This document shows positions 9,588-20,146 of a stretch of DNA of 26,439 nucleotides, one piece after another (position 1 is the first letter of the stretch; each line of letters opens with the position of its first letter). A model generated the notes under the pieces. That model was not told the origin of the DNA and ran no database searches. It worked only from the letters and a program-made list of their open reading frames with translations. The stretch is from Isohypsibius dastychi (lineage: Eukaryota > Tardigrada > Eutardigrada > Parachela > Isohypsibiidae), in contig JAQIWT010000236.1 in NCBI GenBank assembly GCA_034696485.1, forward strand, positions 1-26,439, written 5' to 3'. Both the position numbers and the translations under genes were made by a program.

Positions 9588-11302
9588 TTAGACTTCAACG
9601 ACAGAAACAGCTGCACCATAAGCAGCACTTTGCGATGAACCATTGACGACAGGTATCCCAAACTCGTCTTCTACAAAGCTGATAAGCTGTGGAAACTTTT
9701 CAAACATTGAACCAGTCAACAACATTCGTTTGACTCCAGACTCTCCTAACAGCTTTGACGTCAACATATTCTTCAGGTTACTTACAACTCCTTTCAGTAT
9801 TCCTCTGACAACCGCTCCAAGGTCACCGTTTCTTGGACCGATTCCCGTTATTCCAAACGTCCCCAGTGGATCATGCCGCTCACCAAAAATCTTCGGATCA
9901 ACAGTCGGATCAACTGCTGTTTCCCAGCTCACCCCGTTGGCACTGGATATCAACACACTCCAAATGGTTTCTTCTGGAATATTCGCGTTCATTGAAGTCG
10001 ACCAACTTTGCAGAACGCGAACAAATTGCGTTAGAACATTCCCTCCGTTCAATGATGCTGCAACAATCAGGTCGTGACCATCGAAATAGGAACGTGTGTC
10101 ACACGAATTTGGAATTGATTGAAGATGGGCAGGCCGGATAAAGGTCACTTGTGACGAAGTGCTGAAGTTCATCACTGGAAAAACCGTAAATGTACAGAGC
10201 AATGAAACAAATTCTCAAGTTAAAAGCCGGTGCGGTGGAAAATCAGGCTCATCCAACAAACCTGCGTCAGTGCTTTCTTGGATGGTTGCTCGAAACGAGC
10301 ATTGCAAATCTCCCATAGCGACATACACCGGAACCTTTATTGGTATCTCACACAGTGGATAGGTTAGTGTCCCACGAGCAAAATTTTCGTCATTTTGCAT
10401 TTGAATGCGTGGCAGCAGGTCAGCGGAAAATCCAGCTCGATTCAAACTATTGAAAAACATCAACATCAACTAATTCATCTGAAATCTCATAACACAAAAT
10501 TACGTTTCAGAATTCCATTCCCGCTTGTCTCTATTGTAGAATCCCCAAGTCTCAGCATTCTGGGGTGAAATTACCGGCTTATCCTTGCCGCCACCAATCA
10601 ACATCCACACAACGAAATCCATTATAGTTCCAGATGAATCGAACTGCTTCAGATATTCTGGGTCGTATTTGGCATACCATAGCAAGGAGCAACAGCCATA
10701 ACCTAGCATACAAGAAGCACGCTACTCACTTCGTAACATTCATCGAAATGGACCAAATTCGCTACCTGTAGCAATGATCTGCTTAGGTTGTGGTTGGGGA
10801 ATGGATCTCAAGAATTCTTGGTCACATCGTTGATCCTGCCATGTCACCAAGTTTGAAATACTGAAATGTTTGGGCAACTGGTTCGAAAGGTCAGTTTTGT
10901 CGAAAGTAGCAGAGTTCCAAAGTATCACTCCATGTTGCTGCCCGGTCACTCCGACTGACTAAGAAACAGACAATGGAGGTGCTAAACAGTTTTTGAAACA
11001 CCAAACTCAGATTGATGTGACTTACTTACAACTACGCTTTTGGCGAAATCAGGAGGAATTTTTCCGACCAGCTCGCTCAAACAGCTCCAGATTTTCCCCA
11101 CATCCTGCTCGTCAAACGACGTTGAACGGTGGTCAGAATCCAGTTTTCTTCTAAAGTTGTCTGAGTAGTTCAGGATTTCAGTCTTTGAATCAGATACCTT
11201 GCTGGCTTCGTAGAGCTGTTCTTTGGTGTCTGCGGCGACCAAGCAGATCTTTATGCTCGTTGTTCCCAGGTCGATTCCGAGTGAAACAGGTCTGCCAGAC
11301 AT
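9588..11302 (-). CDS. SHPK: Sedoheptulokinase (carbohydrate kinase-like, FGGY family)
   Basis: Exons: 11302-11030, 10958-10766, 10702-10504, 10446-10262, 10174-9588. Phases agree throughout, giving 478 aa, the same length as the human enzyme as I know it. SHPK phosphorylates sedoheptulose to sedoheptulose-7-phosphate with ATP, feeding the non-oxidative pentose phosphate pathway in the cytosol. Visible features in order: N-terminal phosphate-binding loop GIDLGTTSIK, VTGQQHGV, LVTWQDQRC, the GTIMDFVVWML block, MGDLQCSF, a STSSQV segment, AASLNGGNVL, FGERHDP, and a C-terminal LLTGSMFEK/SAAYGAAVSV nucleotide-binding part. The start MSGRPVSLGID matches the family. An in-frame ATG at 11359 would add 19 residues. 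Its promoter faces the UBE2V gene (780 bp between start codons). No catalytic region appears missing. Confidence 0.95.
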
Positions 11303-12081
11303 GTCAGAAACACAGGTAAACTCAAGCTTTTGGTGCAAAATGTTGGCGAAGTCATGCAACTAGGATGTATTTTCTAGAACCTGTTATCGCAGGTTGTTGT
11401 GTTGATGTTTACTATCACATAAATACAAGATGTGTATGCCAAGTCTACCACTGGAATCTATACAACACCTACTTTGGCTTATTTTCGTGTACAAGGCACA
11501 GATCAGGTCAATGTTCCTCAAACTAGTGATGAAACTCTTGACATATTCCTGACTTTTATTGTAGCATCCGATGTTGGAAACAGGTGATCAGCGAGAAGTT
11601 TACAGAATGCAGTCGCCGTATGTCACAGCTGGTTAGATGCCATTCAGGAGTGCCTACACTGCGATATGCCGAAGTGACGTCACCACGCCATAAGTCCATG
11701 AAACAGGAAAATTACGTTTTACTCGGATAAAAAACTTGTCGTTTAAACCTTTCCTCAGAGGGTTGCTTTCATAAACCTTGTGATATCTTTTCATTGTTTG
11801 CGATATTCCACATTCTCTTTCTACATTCTGATCATTTGGAATTGTGAGCCTGCGTTCGAAAAGGATACATAGAAAACAACCGTAAGAATTTTTTTCGACT
11901 TGTTTTCTCAGCTTCAGAATTTTTTTCGTTGGATTGTTCAGAGTTCATCTGAACTCTGATAGAATTTGATTTTCTGCTTAACGCAACACCTATTAAGTTA
12001 ATCGCTGTTTTTTCAGACTATCATCTGAGGATAAACTACGAAAGTCACAATCAGTTGGGGACACCTTAGTTCTGCTTCAAG
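11303..12081. other. Shared upstream region of two divergent housekeeping genes
   Basis: This 779-bp space separates the start codons of sedoheptulokinase (minus) and the E2 variant (plus). It must contain both promoters and 5' UTRs, and could act as a bidirectional promoter. I see no TATA box I would defend and no coding sequence. Confidence 0.6.
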
Positions 12082-13581
12082 ATGATGTCGATGCCATCTC
12101 CACCTGGATCTGGAGCAGGTAAGTTCCATGGAAGAAGCAGTAGATTGTTCATGTTGCGCTCAATAACGGTGGACGAGACATGGGTTGAGTTTTACGGGAT
12201 TTGAGTTTTATTGTTTTGGTTTTTCTAGCGACTGGAGGCGCTTTGGTTCCTCGTAATTTTCGTCTTCTCGATGAATTGGAGCAAGGACAAAAAGGTGTTG
12301 GTGATGGGACAATTAGTTGGGGATTGGAATCGGATGATGATATGAGTTTGTCGCGATGGAATGGAATGATCCTGGGACCTCCAAGAGTGAGTTCGACTTT
12401 TCTGTTCTTCTTGGAGCTGGGAGTTGTTTCGCGAAATGCAAGTCTGAATGTTTTAAACTGAACTGTTTTGCCCCGATTTCGGCGTAACAGTCTCGAGGAC
12501 ATGAAATTTTCTGACCATCCGTCTCAGGAGTTAATTCTTGGCTCGAGTCTATGGAATATTTTTTTTTGTTTTATTTCTGACTACCAGTAAGATCTTTGTA
12601 GAACTGCTAACGATTTGAAATCTTGGACTAAATATTTGATCTCGATATTTCGTACTAAATTTTTGAAATAAATTACGGTAGAACTCTTGAAGACGCCAGG
12701 TGTAACTAAAAACTGCTAATTTCATTTACATTTCAGCCCATTTCTGTTCAGGTCTTAAAGTGTGTTTTAAAATTTGTACTAATGGAACTCGAATTTAATT
12801 TTTTCATTTTGAATTTTGGGGTCAGACTTGTTTCAGTCAGTTCTTTATTTATTGGGCTGTGCAAAATAAATTGGATCGATAGTAGAGTGTTGCTGTTTCT
12901 TGCAGACTGTTTTCGAGAACCGGATTTACAGTCTTCGGATCGAGTGCGGGGAAAAGTATCCGGATGAACCTCCTTCTGTCCGTTTTGTCACTCGTCTAAA
13001 TATGACAGGAGTGCATAGTAATACTGGGATGGTAAGTGAGTTGATCAGTATGAGAAAGAAATTCTTTTCAAGAGGTACGCTAATTGAATTTCTGCGCTGT
13101 TACATGCGCTACTTTTGCGAAAAGTCAATTTGACGAGAGCGTGGTTTGAAATATTTTATTCGTTAATAGAAATATAAATAAGCAATGTTTTTATCCGCCG
13201 GTGGCCTGCCATAGTTGTTTTTTACCACCATTCCCGTGCCTCTTGCCATCGGACAGAGGTGAAGCAAGTGTATTCTACGGATATACTTACTAACTATTTC
13301 ACCTGAAATTCTTTTTATTAATTAAAAAAAACACCACAGTCAGGGTAATTCATTTTGAACTTGGACTTGTTATCTCTCTTTGACATTGTTTTCTAGTCTG
13401 TATCGATTTATTGTAACCGACATGTTTTTGCGTGTTGTAGGTAGATAAACGTGTGGTCCCGATATTATCCCGTTGGCAGAGATCATATAACATCAAGACA
13501 GTCCTCCAAGAGCTCCGCCGGATGATGGCAGCTAAGGAGAATCAAAAACTGCCTCAACCGCCGGAAAACACAACATTTTAG
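12082..13581 (+). CDS. UBE2V2: Ubiquitin-conjugating enzyme E2 variant (UBE2V/Mms2 type)
   Basis: Exons 12082-12118, 12229-12386, 12906-13031 and 13441-13581 are joined in phases 1, 0, 0, giving 153 aa ending in TAG. The protein closely follows animal UBE2V1/UBE2V2: [58 protein letters not shown], and the C-terminal [20 protein letters not shown]. The E2 active-site cysteine is absent, as the family requires. The known role is to pair with Ubc13 (UBE2N) to build Lys63-linked ubiquitin chains in DNA-damage tolerance and signalling. The N-terminal [12 protein letters not shown] extension is encoded by a separate 37-nt exon and is not conserved. UBE2V1 and UBE2V2 cannot be separated from sequence in an invertebrate, so the symbol is approximate. 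The two large introns (12387-12905, 13032-13440) hold nothing I recognise. A further intron may exist in the 3' UTR (GTAAGT at 13600). Confidence 0.96.
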
Positions 13582-14253
13582 CTTTCAACCTTGTCTTAGT
13601 AAGTGATTAGTTTACACGACCCCAAGCGTTTTGTTAGGGTCCAAGCGACTCGTTAAAAAGTTTTCTAATCATTTTTTTGGAACTTCCAGGGTTCTTGGTA
13701 GGAGTCAGGAGATTCATTCATCCAGTATCTGGAAATTTTCTCCTGCTCTGGCACGTCGTTCTTATCTACGCCTGTCATCCCACTATAAACGAACTTTCAT
13801 GGCTGTGTACTTGCTTTTCACGTATCTTGGAGTCGGTTAATTTTTAGTAAAATGTTTTTAATAATCGAATCTTTTCTGTTCATTTTGGCGATTCAGTTCA
13901 CAGTTTTTTTTAATTGATAATTTCCGCTTCTTGCATACATATGGGGTGTCTGGTTGCGGATAAGGAGCCAAAATGAACATATTTCTATCAGTCAATTTGC
14001 CGGTTGATCGGAAAAATAGACGAATTCTGAATTCGAAAACGCCTTTTTTATTGTTTCTCAGCGTCTTCGTTTCCGGGATCGATTTTGGACAGCCTCTCTC
14101 CTTATTTCTCTGCGTAAACTTCAGACAAAAACAAGCTGCTATCATGGGATAACAGTACAACAAATCTCCGCGGTGTGGCTTATACAAAAAAACAACAATT
14201 TCTAAAAAAACTCAGATATTGGCAGCTGCTGGTTTTGGTCACGGGTTCGGTTC
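13582..14253. other. Tail-to-tail 3' regions of two convergent genes
   Basis: This contains the 3' UTR of UBE2V (plus) and of the propeptide-like gene (minus). The open frame at 13858-14187 minus has no recognisable domain. A minus-strand AATAAA lies at 14047-14052. There is no sign of a carboxypeptidase catalytic domain here. Confidence 0.6.
14047..14052 (-). terminator. Candidate poly(A) signal of the propeptide-like gene
   Basis: Reads AATAAA on the minus strand, about 200 nt after the TGA of the propeptide-like gene. It supports that gene ending without a downstream catalytic domain. Confidence 0.45.
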
Positions 14254-14676
14254 TCACACAAAAACGGATCTATAAGCAATTTTTTGCTCTTCAAAAAACA
14301 GTCTGAAATCTGCGATTTTTTCCGCCGAGATTTCCATCCGAAGATCTTGGTTTTTACCAACGTCCTCCAGAGATGGATGCATCAAGAACTTGACCTTAAA
14401 AAACACCTTTAGCTCTACTGGTCGATATGCCGGGTTCACCACCATACCTGACTTTGAAGTGAAGGGGCCATGGCATCCTTCATGTCGATCAAAACTTCCA
14501 TCTGATCATATGTAATATCGGACAATATGAACAGGTAATGCCTGCGAAGAAGGTCATTAGGTCACTGCAACGCGAGGTTCTAGATAGCTGCCTTACCCAT
14601 TTTTCCGATCGATGAGGCCGGCAGAAATTGTCCAACAAAAGCAGAATATTGGTAGAAATTTAGTGAAGGTGTTCAT
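14254..14676 (-). CDS. Secreted protein resembling an isolated M14 carboxypeptidase propeptide
   Basis: Exons 14676-14597, 14541-14448 and 14394-14254 are joined in phases 2 and 0, giving 104 aa ending in TGA. Residues 1-20 form a signal peptide (MNTFTKFLPIFCFCWTISAG). The remainder has the order of elements of the activation domain of procarboxypeptidases A/B: a first strand (HYLFILSD), a helix (YDQMEVLIDMKDA), a second strand (VKFLMHPS), a third strand (DLRMEISAE) and a helix plus last strand (IADFRLFFEEQKIAYRSVFV). The zinc-peptidase domain that should follow is absent. In zymogens this domain blocks the active site, so a free copy might act as a carboxypeptidase inhibitor; that is inference. 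Resemblance is by pattern, not by high identity. A truncated pseudogene is possible, though intact splice sites and frame argue against it. Confidence 0.65.
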
Positions 14677-15276
14677 TTTGCTGAATGTTTTGGTGGGAAT
14701 TAGGAAGATTCGAGAGTGAGACTGAAAATGCTGCAGTAGAATCAAGTCTTTTTATTGGTGGAATTCTGGGTTACGGGGAATGTGTCTGCGGCGGTGTGGG
14801 TGAACTATCGTATCTTTTGCAGATTAGACTAAAGTGGAACGGTGTAACTGGAAATATTCGGCACGAAGCTGACCTTAAACAGATTACAAACTGACAGTTC
14901 GTGGAGTCGAAAATGGGACAGCTGTGATTTATGAGATTTTGTAATATTTCATGCTGCATAATCGCTCGTTGGAAAGCTAGGAACGAGATGACGAAAATAT
15001 GCATTGCGAGTATTCTACAAAATGCCGTCACAGTTTCAGTTGATTTATATCGCCATCAAATCCAAATCCAGTATTCAGCGAAACTCCTGCTAGATCTTTT
15101 ACGTTAAACCACTTAATCTTCTTAACCTCGCCCTCTGCTTTACGTATACAGTATGGTCGATGGTCGAGCTCTTCACATTTTCGATACCTATTTAATCTTC
15201 TTATTAACTGACTTCGTATTCATATACTGTATTTAGTTTATATCGTATTGAAGTTTATTATATGGGTAGCCTCGCC
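14677..15276. other. Intergenic stretch, no gene seen
   Basis: This should include the promoter of the propeptide-like gene. Open frames on both strands (14685-14894 plus, 14771-15031 minus) overlap and have no recognisable content. Confidence 0.5.
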
Positions 15277-15940
15277 AAAAGTCCCGGTTTGGCTATGGTC
15301 TCCCCTGATGCGCCCTGTTTGGCTACAGGCTCCCCTAAATTTAGATTAACTAGATGTTCCCTATGTATTTTAGAAAACGACTAAGGCCGCCCGGTTTTAT
15401 TTTCGTTGTGAAAATTTTGTTTCTATTTTTCTTACCAGAAACACGTTTTCCACACGAGATTCGGTCTTGCCCGCGTTTGCAACTTTGGCAGTTATTAAAA
15501 GGTCATCCTGATTTTATTCCGTTCATTCAATGATCTTTCAGTTTGTCGAAACTGGGTCCCTTCATTAAACCTTGGGCGTGTTCTCCTGATAAATGGCCAT
15601 TACTTCTTTGGATTTCAGTGAAAGAGTCAGACGAGTCCTTGAGAGTCTGCAGTACGGTAGTGCAAGCTATTCTCGACATCCGTGTTGTGTTGATTATCTT
15701 CGCTCTTACTTTCAGACACAATAGATCATTATTCTAGCTATAAGCAAATATTGCAATAATTGATCCAAAAGAATTATCAAATACTACAACAGAAAACAGG
15801 TTCTTTTGAATTTATTTTCGTTTTTATTTGAACTTTTTTGTTTTCTAGAAAAAGGGTGCCTATAGTCAAAAAAGTTGAACAGGGACTTGCCTATTTAATG
15901 ATATTACTGTATATTGGAGCCTACAGCTAAAAAGGGACGT
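15277..15940. repeat. Degenerate non-autonomous transposon bounded by inverted repeated motifs
   Basis: Two direct copies of a 20-bp motif occur at the left, period 30 (15287-15306 gtttggctatggtctcccct; 15317-15336 gtttggctacaggctcccct). Diverged copies in inverted orientation occur at the right (about 15848-15890, gggtgcctatagtcaaa; about 15918-15940, ggagcctacagctaaaaagg). The common motif on one strand is roughly GGGAGCCTRTAGCCAAACAGGGAC. The interior is AT-rich and non-coding. This layout suits an old MITE. Borders and target duplication are not clear. Confidence 0.45.
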
Positions 15941-16025
15941 GTATTTTGTATTGTATTTATATTGTATTATCTTTGTATTTATATTAACTCTTGCATAATT
16001 TATTATCCAATACAATGCATCATAC

Positions 16026-16031
16026 TTTATT
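16026..16031 (-). terminator. Candidate poly(A) signal of the natriuretic-receptor-like gene
   Basis: Reads AATAAA on the minus strand, 216 nt after the receptor's TGA. It agrees with the transcript ending soon after the short cytoplasmic tail. Confidence 0.45.
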
Positions 16032-16246
16032 GATTAATTCAGCTGTTGAGCTGAATTGAATTGCACGGATCTAGCGTTCGACCTCAGCTTATCAGACGTG
16101 GTCTACTTGACCAGAGATCAGTGTCTACCACGGAGTACATCGTGACAGTCTTTTATCATATCTTGTGTAGTTGGAATTACAGTAAGAATGATTGTTGAGA
16201 TTTAAATCCACAAGGCCGTTTTTGGATGTAATAAAATATTACGAAA

Positions 16247-19200
16247 TCAGTTGCAAAATGATACGGTGGCCGCGTAATCGTAATAATCCAACTGCACGAA
16301 AACTGGGTCAACCAGCCACCACTTCGCGCCGGAACTGCCACATAAACACTCATGAATAGTATGAAGAAAGTTTAAGTATACAACATGGTAGAATACCTTC
16401 TTGTCAACACAATGACAAACATTACTATGAGTGCCACAGGAAGAAGGATGGTTGAGTAATAGCGCTTGGTATCTGCAAGTATGACACAGCGGATAACCTG
16501 TGAGTACTTCCACGTTGAAGACGGTACTTGACTTTCCTACCGGCTAGCTCCGTGAAACAGTTGAACACACATGGTGGATCACTGGACGGCGGAAAAGCAG
16601 CTGGCCATAACGTATCGTTGAACACTCCGATCAGCTTATTGTTGTCGAAATCAGCGCGCCAAACTTCCTGTAAGACAAGTGTTAAGACGACATCGCTCCG
16701 TCATGCTGGGCAGTTTCGAGACCGATCTTAAATTTACTGCCCATTATGTTGGGTTTAGTTTTGAAAACATCATGAGTACAGTAAACTCTTTAAGAGTCAG
16801 GAGGAGCCCCCCCCCATGGTCCAGACTCCAGAATGCCTGATTCACCGGCGAAAATCTAACCCCCCCCCCCCTTTTGCTCCTAGGCGAAATCTTTGCCCTT
16901 GCCACAGACTCACAAGAGTGGCCAGCAGTTGAGCGCTTAGGGTGTTTATATTCCGTATCTTTTCCAGGTAGACTCACTTCAAACTTCATGCTGATGTCCG
17001 AGTAGTAGCTTATGACTACATCGTTTATCCTCATCCCAGTGGATGAAATAGTGATGTTCTGTGAAGGCTGGCTGAACGTTCTATTGTGGAAGTAATGAGC
17101 GAAACCTGCACCCGTTGACCCACTGATCCGGTCGAAATGTTCGTCCAACACCTGGGGAATTGAAGGTGGTTTTTCCAAGTTCTACGATTAACTGTTCACA
17201 AACGTTGAACCTAATTACCTGAGCAAGCAAAATAACAGACTGGTAAGCCGCTATTTGGATGTTGTTGTACTGCGATAAAAGGTTATTACAAACATGAACC
17301 CCAACGTGAGGTCAGCCAAGTTCTTACCACATTCCGAGTTTCTATGAACTTCTTATATTTGTCCTTCGTGAGACTTTTCATTTTCTTCCAGTCGTCCATC
17401 ATTGGCTCTAGATCAGGAAGCATCGCTTGGATTTTGAATGTGCATGGCAGCATCGCGAAAACTTTCTGCGAAGCGTGGGTATTCAGTACTGTAATGTGGT
17501 TCTGCACATCGCTCACATACCTCAAGTGTATCGTCGTTCCCTGATGTCAGCTGCATATCTTGATCAGGTAACGAAAAGAATCCGTAAACAATAAAAACCT
17601 GAATACCAGAAGAGTGTCTCACTGACAAAATAATGTTCGAAAAAGCCTCACGTATTTGCCCTTGTCCATTCCTAGGTCGTATGCATCACGCTGCAAACAA
17701 AAAAATGGCAGTTCATAGAGAAGACACCCAAGTTATACTTACCAAGATGAACTTCTCAATGTCGCCGATGCTGACTATGAGTATAACTGAAAAGGATGTA
17801 TTAACAGCCGATCTCAGTTAGAAGAAAAATTAGTTTATGGCACTGACTGGAACTATGCTTTCTTGCTTCTGTGAGGTTTTGCTTGAAGTCCATTTTTTTC
17901 ATTTTCGTTGAATCAAAAGCAATGTGCTTTGTATCGATCCTTAACTTGTGCCGTTCAAGAACAGTAAGTGCCTGGGAACAGAACTGTAATAGTCCAGTCC
18001 CCATCACTGTGTCCCGTGTGCGTGAATCACAGATGACGGAAATCTTGGTCCACCGAAATTTGTCCATCAGAACAACCAGCGCTTCACCGATTTCCGTGTA
18101 CGCTGTGGAACCGATCGAAATCACACCGGGGAACCTACGCTTGTCGGAAAACCGCCCGTCAGTTGCAGTACTGAAATACATGAAACTGATTTCTAGCACA
18201 CAGTTGGGGCTCCTTAAAAAGCGTGCAAACAAAGCTGTCATAAATCTGGGAAAAAACGTGTTTGATCGAAAGTCATTTGTGGCTACCTGCCGAGAAATTC
18301 GAAGTACATACGTACCACACCATGCACCTTCTAGACACGGTTATTTTCTTCAGAATAGTTCAGCGAACTGATGTATTAATTGGATCTCTAACTGGCACTG
18401 CACAGAAGCTATTCTATGAAACACTAATAATTTTAGATTCATCTGGTCGGGTGATCTTCTTTCCATTTCACCAAAAACTAAGCTGACGAGAAAAAAGTGG
18501 CACAGGAGTACAATTTTTAGCCTGCACTGTGAACATTTTGGAAAACCGTTTCAAGGCTCATGCACGGTTAGTCGAACCATTAGATCACGGCTGGGAGTAG
18601 CTGCCCGGGTAACATGAATATGTAGCATCTCACAGAAAAATTGCTGTGCAACCCGCTCGTGCTACTCACGATGTCCGGAGGCTTTCCGTTCATAATTATG
18701 TTCTTATTTCTAACGATATATAAATATTACTCATCCTCGTTTTTTACCAACATTGGAGCTATAATTTAATTTGCAATTGAGGCATGATTTTAGCAATCCT
18801 TAGCAACCATTCCAATAATCACATGGCGATATTTTGTAAGAATTGTTGCCCTTGAGTTTCCTCGATCTCCAAAATGGAAATATGCGTAACAGATCTTAAA
18901 ATTGTGGTTTCACACGAAATCATTCCAAAAGCTTATCAACGTTAGATAGATTTGGGGTCTATCTAATGCAATTTATTTTACTGTGATTGCATGAGTAAAT
19001 CAAAATCATATTTGGCGAATAATGACCGGTTTTTTTTGCTGGTGACCTTGGGTTTTTTATCAATAATTAATTCCAGTATCATAATTGCAAAATTCGGCTC
19101 GATCCGATATAACCAATTTTCGAGCCCGATCGTTTGACGTATACCTACTATTTTTAAGTGAAATATTCGCAAAAGTAAGCTAAAGATGAAGCCTAAAGGC

Positions 19201-20146
19201 TTGTTACCGCTTATCACCAGTCTCCAAGAAAATATATGTATATAGCGGTCACACTGAAGGTCAGTGTTAAAAAGCCTCCGGAAAACGTGTTTAGCAAAGC
19301 AAAGTTAGCTCGCTGATCCATGAAATTTTTCTTCGTGAAAATGTCAGGGTAGACGTGATCACCGACAAGATTTTTTACTGCAAAATTTTTCTTTGCCTTA
19401 AACTGGTAGTCGCAGTTCTCAAAAAATAGCGATTCGATGTTTCTGTGTTCGGCAGACTCTAGAAGCGCATGATTTGTTCGATCTTACCTGGCCAGTACCA
19501 TCGTTTTCAGCTCTAGGAAAACATCAGCTTGTTTTACTGTACTGCTTGAACCTTTGATGTGAACTCATACCTCTCGCAAAGTCACCAAGAGTCAAGACTT
19601 CCAAACTGCATCCTGGAAAAACCAGAAATATTCTTGTTACTATTTTGAAACTAGCAATAATAGACATCTATCGGGAAGGATACGATCAGACTCAGACCAG
19701 ACCTGGTGATAATACAACAGACAGGGCTGTCTGATCTTCATGAAATTCCGACGTACTATACATATTGCTCAGAAGGACAATCATTTCATCACTCGCTTTT
19801 GGGCAGGTGAAATTGCCCGGGAAGTATTTGACGGAATGGCGGATGATTCCATGAACTCTTGGATACATCAGCGCAACTACACAACGAACACACGTCGAAC
19901 CCAAAATCGTCAAACGTTCAAGAAACTAGTACGCACCTCGATCAAATCCTGCGTCGTAAGCCCCAGCTTCAAAAAACTCGTTATCGAATGTATCGAGATG
20001 GTGATTTTGCGGATGGTTTGTTTACCTGCCACGCTGAATCCGTTTAAATCAGAATCCCCCACCACAACCTGAAACACATTGACCCGAACCGCCCCAGTGA
20101 CGTTAAGAAAAAAGATGAACCGATAAATCCACTGTATTCCTGACAT
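16247..20146 (-). CDS. Natriuretic-peptide-receptor-like protein lacking kinase-homology and guanylate cyclase domains (NPR-C-like)
   Basis: Fifteen exons: 20146-20026, 19966-19937, 19876-19703, 19612-19571, 19512-19488, 18170-17848, 17786-17743, 17690-17652, 17598-17521, 17465-17328, 17269-17219, 17151-16978, 16667-16541, 16472-16397, 16334-16247. The sum is 1530 nt, 509 aa, with every phase matching. The N-terminus is hydrophobic (signal). The ANF-receptor ligand-binding fold follows (GAYDAGFDR, SPGCSLEVLTLGDFAREL, GRFSDKRRFPGVISIGS, LVVLMDKFRWTKISVI, AAYQSVILLAQ, NRTF...NITISSTGMRINDVV) and ends with SDPPCVFNC. One TM segment lies at about 461-479 (STILLPVALIVMFVIVL), followed by about 30 cytoplasmic residues ending in TGA. 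Receptor guanylate cyclases would continue with kinase-homology and cyclase domains; none is found before the next gene. The KWWLVDP motif after the TM resembles the juxtamembrane start of receptor cyclases, so it may derive from one by truncation. Family role: extracellular peptide binding. The earliest exons (30 and 25 nt) are the least certain. Confidence 0.82.
16807..16871. repeat. Two C homopolymers (9 and 12 nt)
   Basis: C runs at 16807-16815 and 16860-16871, both in the intron between exons 12 and 13 of the receptor. They read as poly-G in its pre-mRNA. Confidence 0.85.
18171..19487 (-). other. Large intron of the natriuretic-receptor-like gene
   Basis: Donor GTAAGA at 19487 and acceptor TATTTCAG ending at 18171 join VLA|S to TATDGRF in phase 2, as the family alignment requires. 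An open frame of about 65 codons at about 19250-19458 (minus) lies inside, but it is not needed and has no clear homology. No other gene is seen. Confidence 0.7.

Noticed and set aside
13858-14187. 109-codon minus-strand frame, considered as the missing catalytic part of the carboxypeptidase-like gene
   Set aside because: It has no zinc-binding HxxE motif or other M14 signature, and it contains the candidate poly(A) signal.
15527-15737. Mutually overlapping frames on both strands, considered as kinase-homology exons of the receptor
   Set aside because: No kinase-like motif on either strand. The interval lies inside the degenerate repeat element.
19250-19458. Minus-strand open frame of about 65 codons in the receptor intron, preceded by a possible acceptor
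   Set aside because: Joining exon 5 directly to 18170 reproduces the expected family sequence in phase. Including this frame would insert unrelated residues. A rare alternative exon is not excluded.
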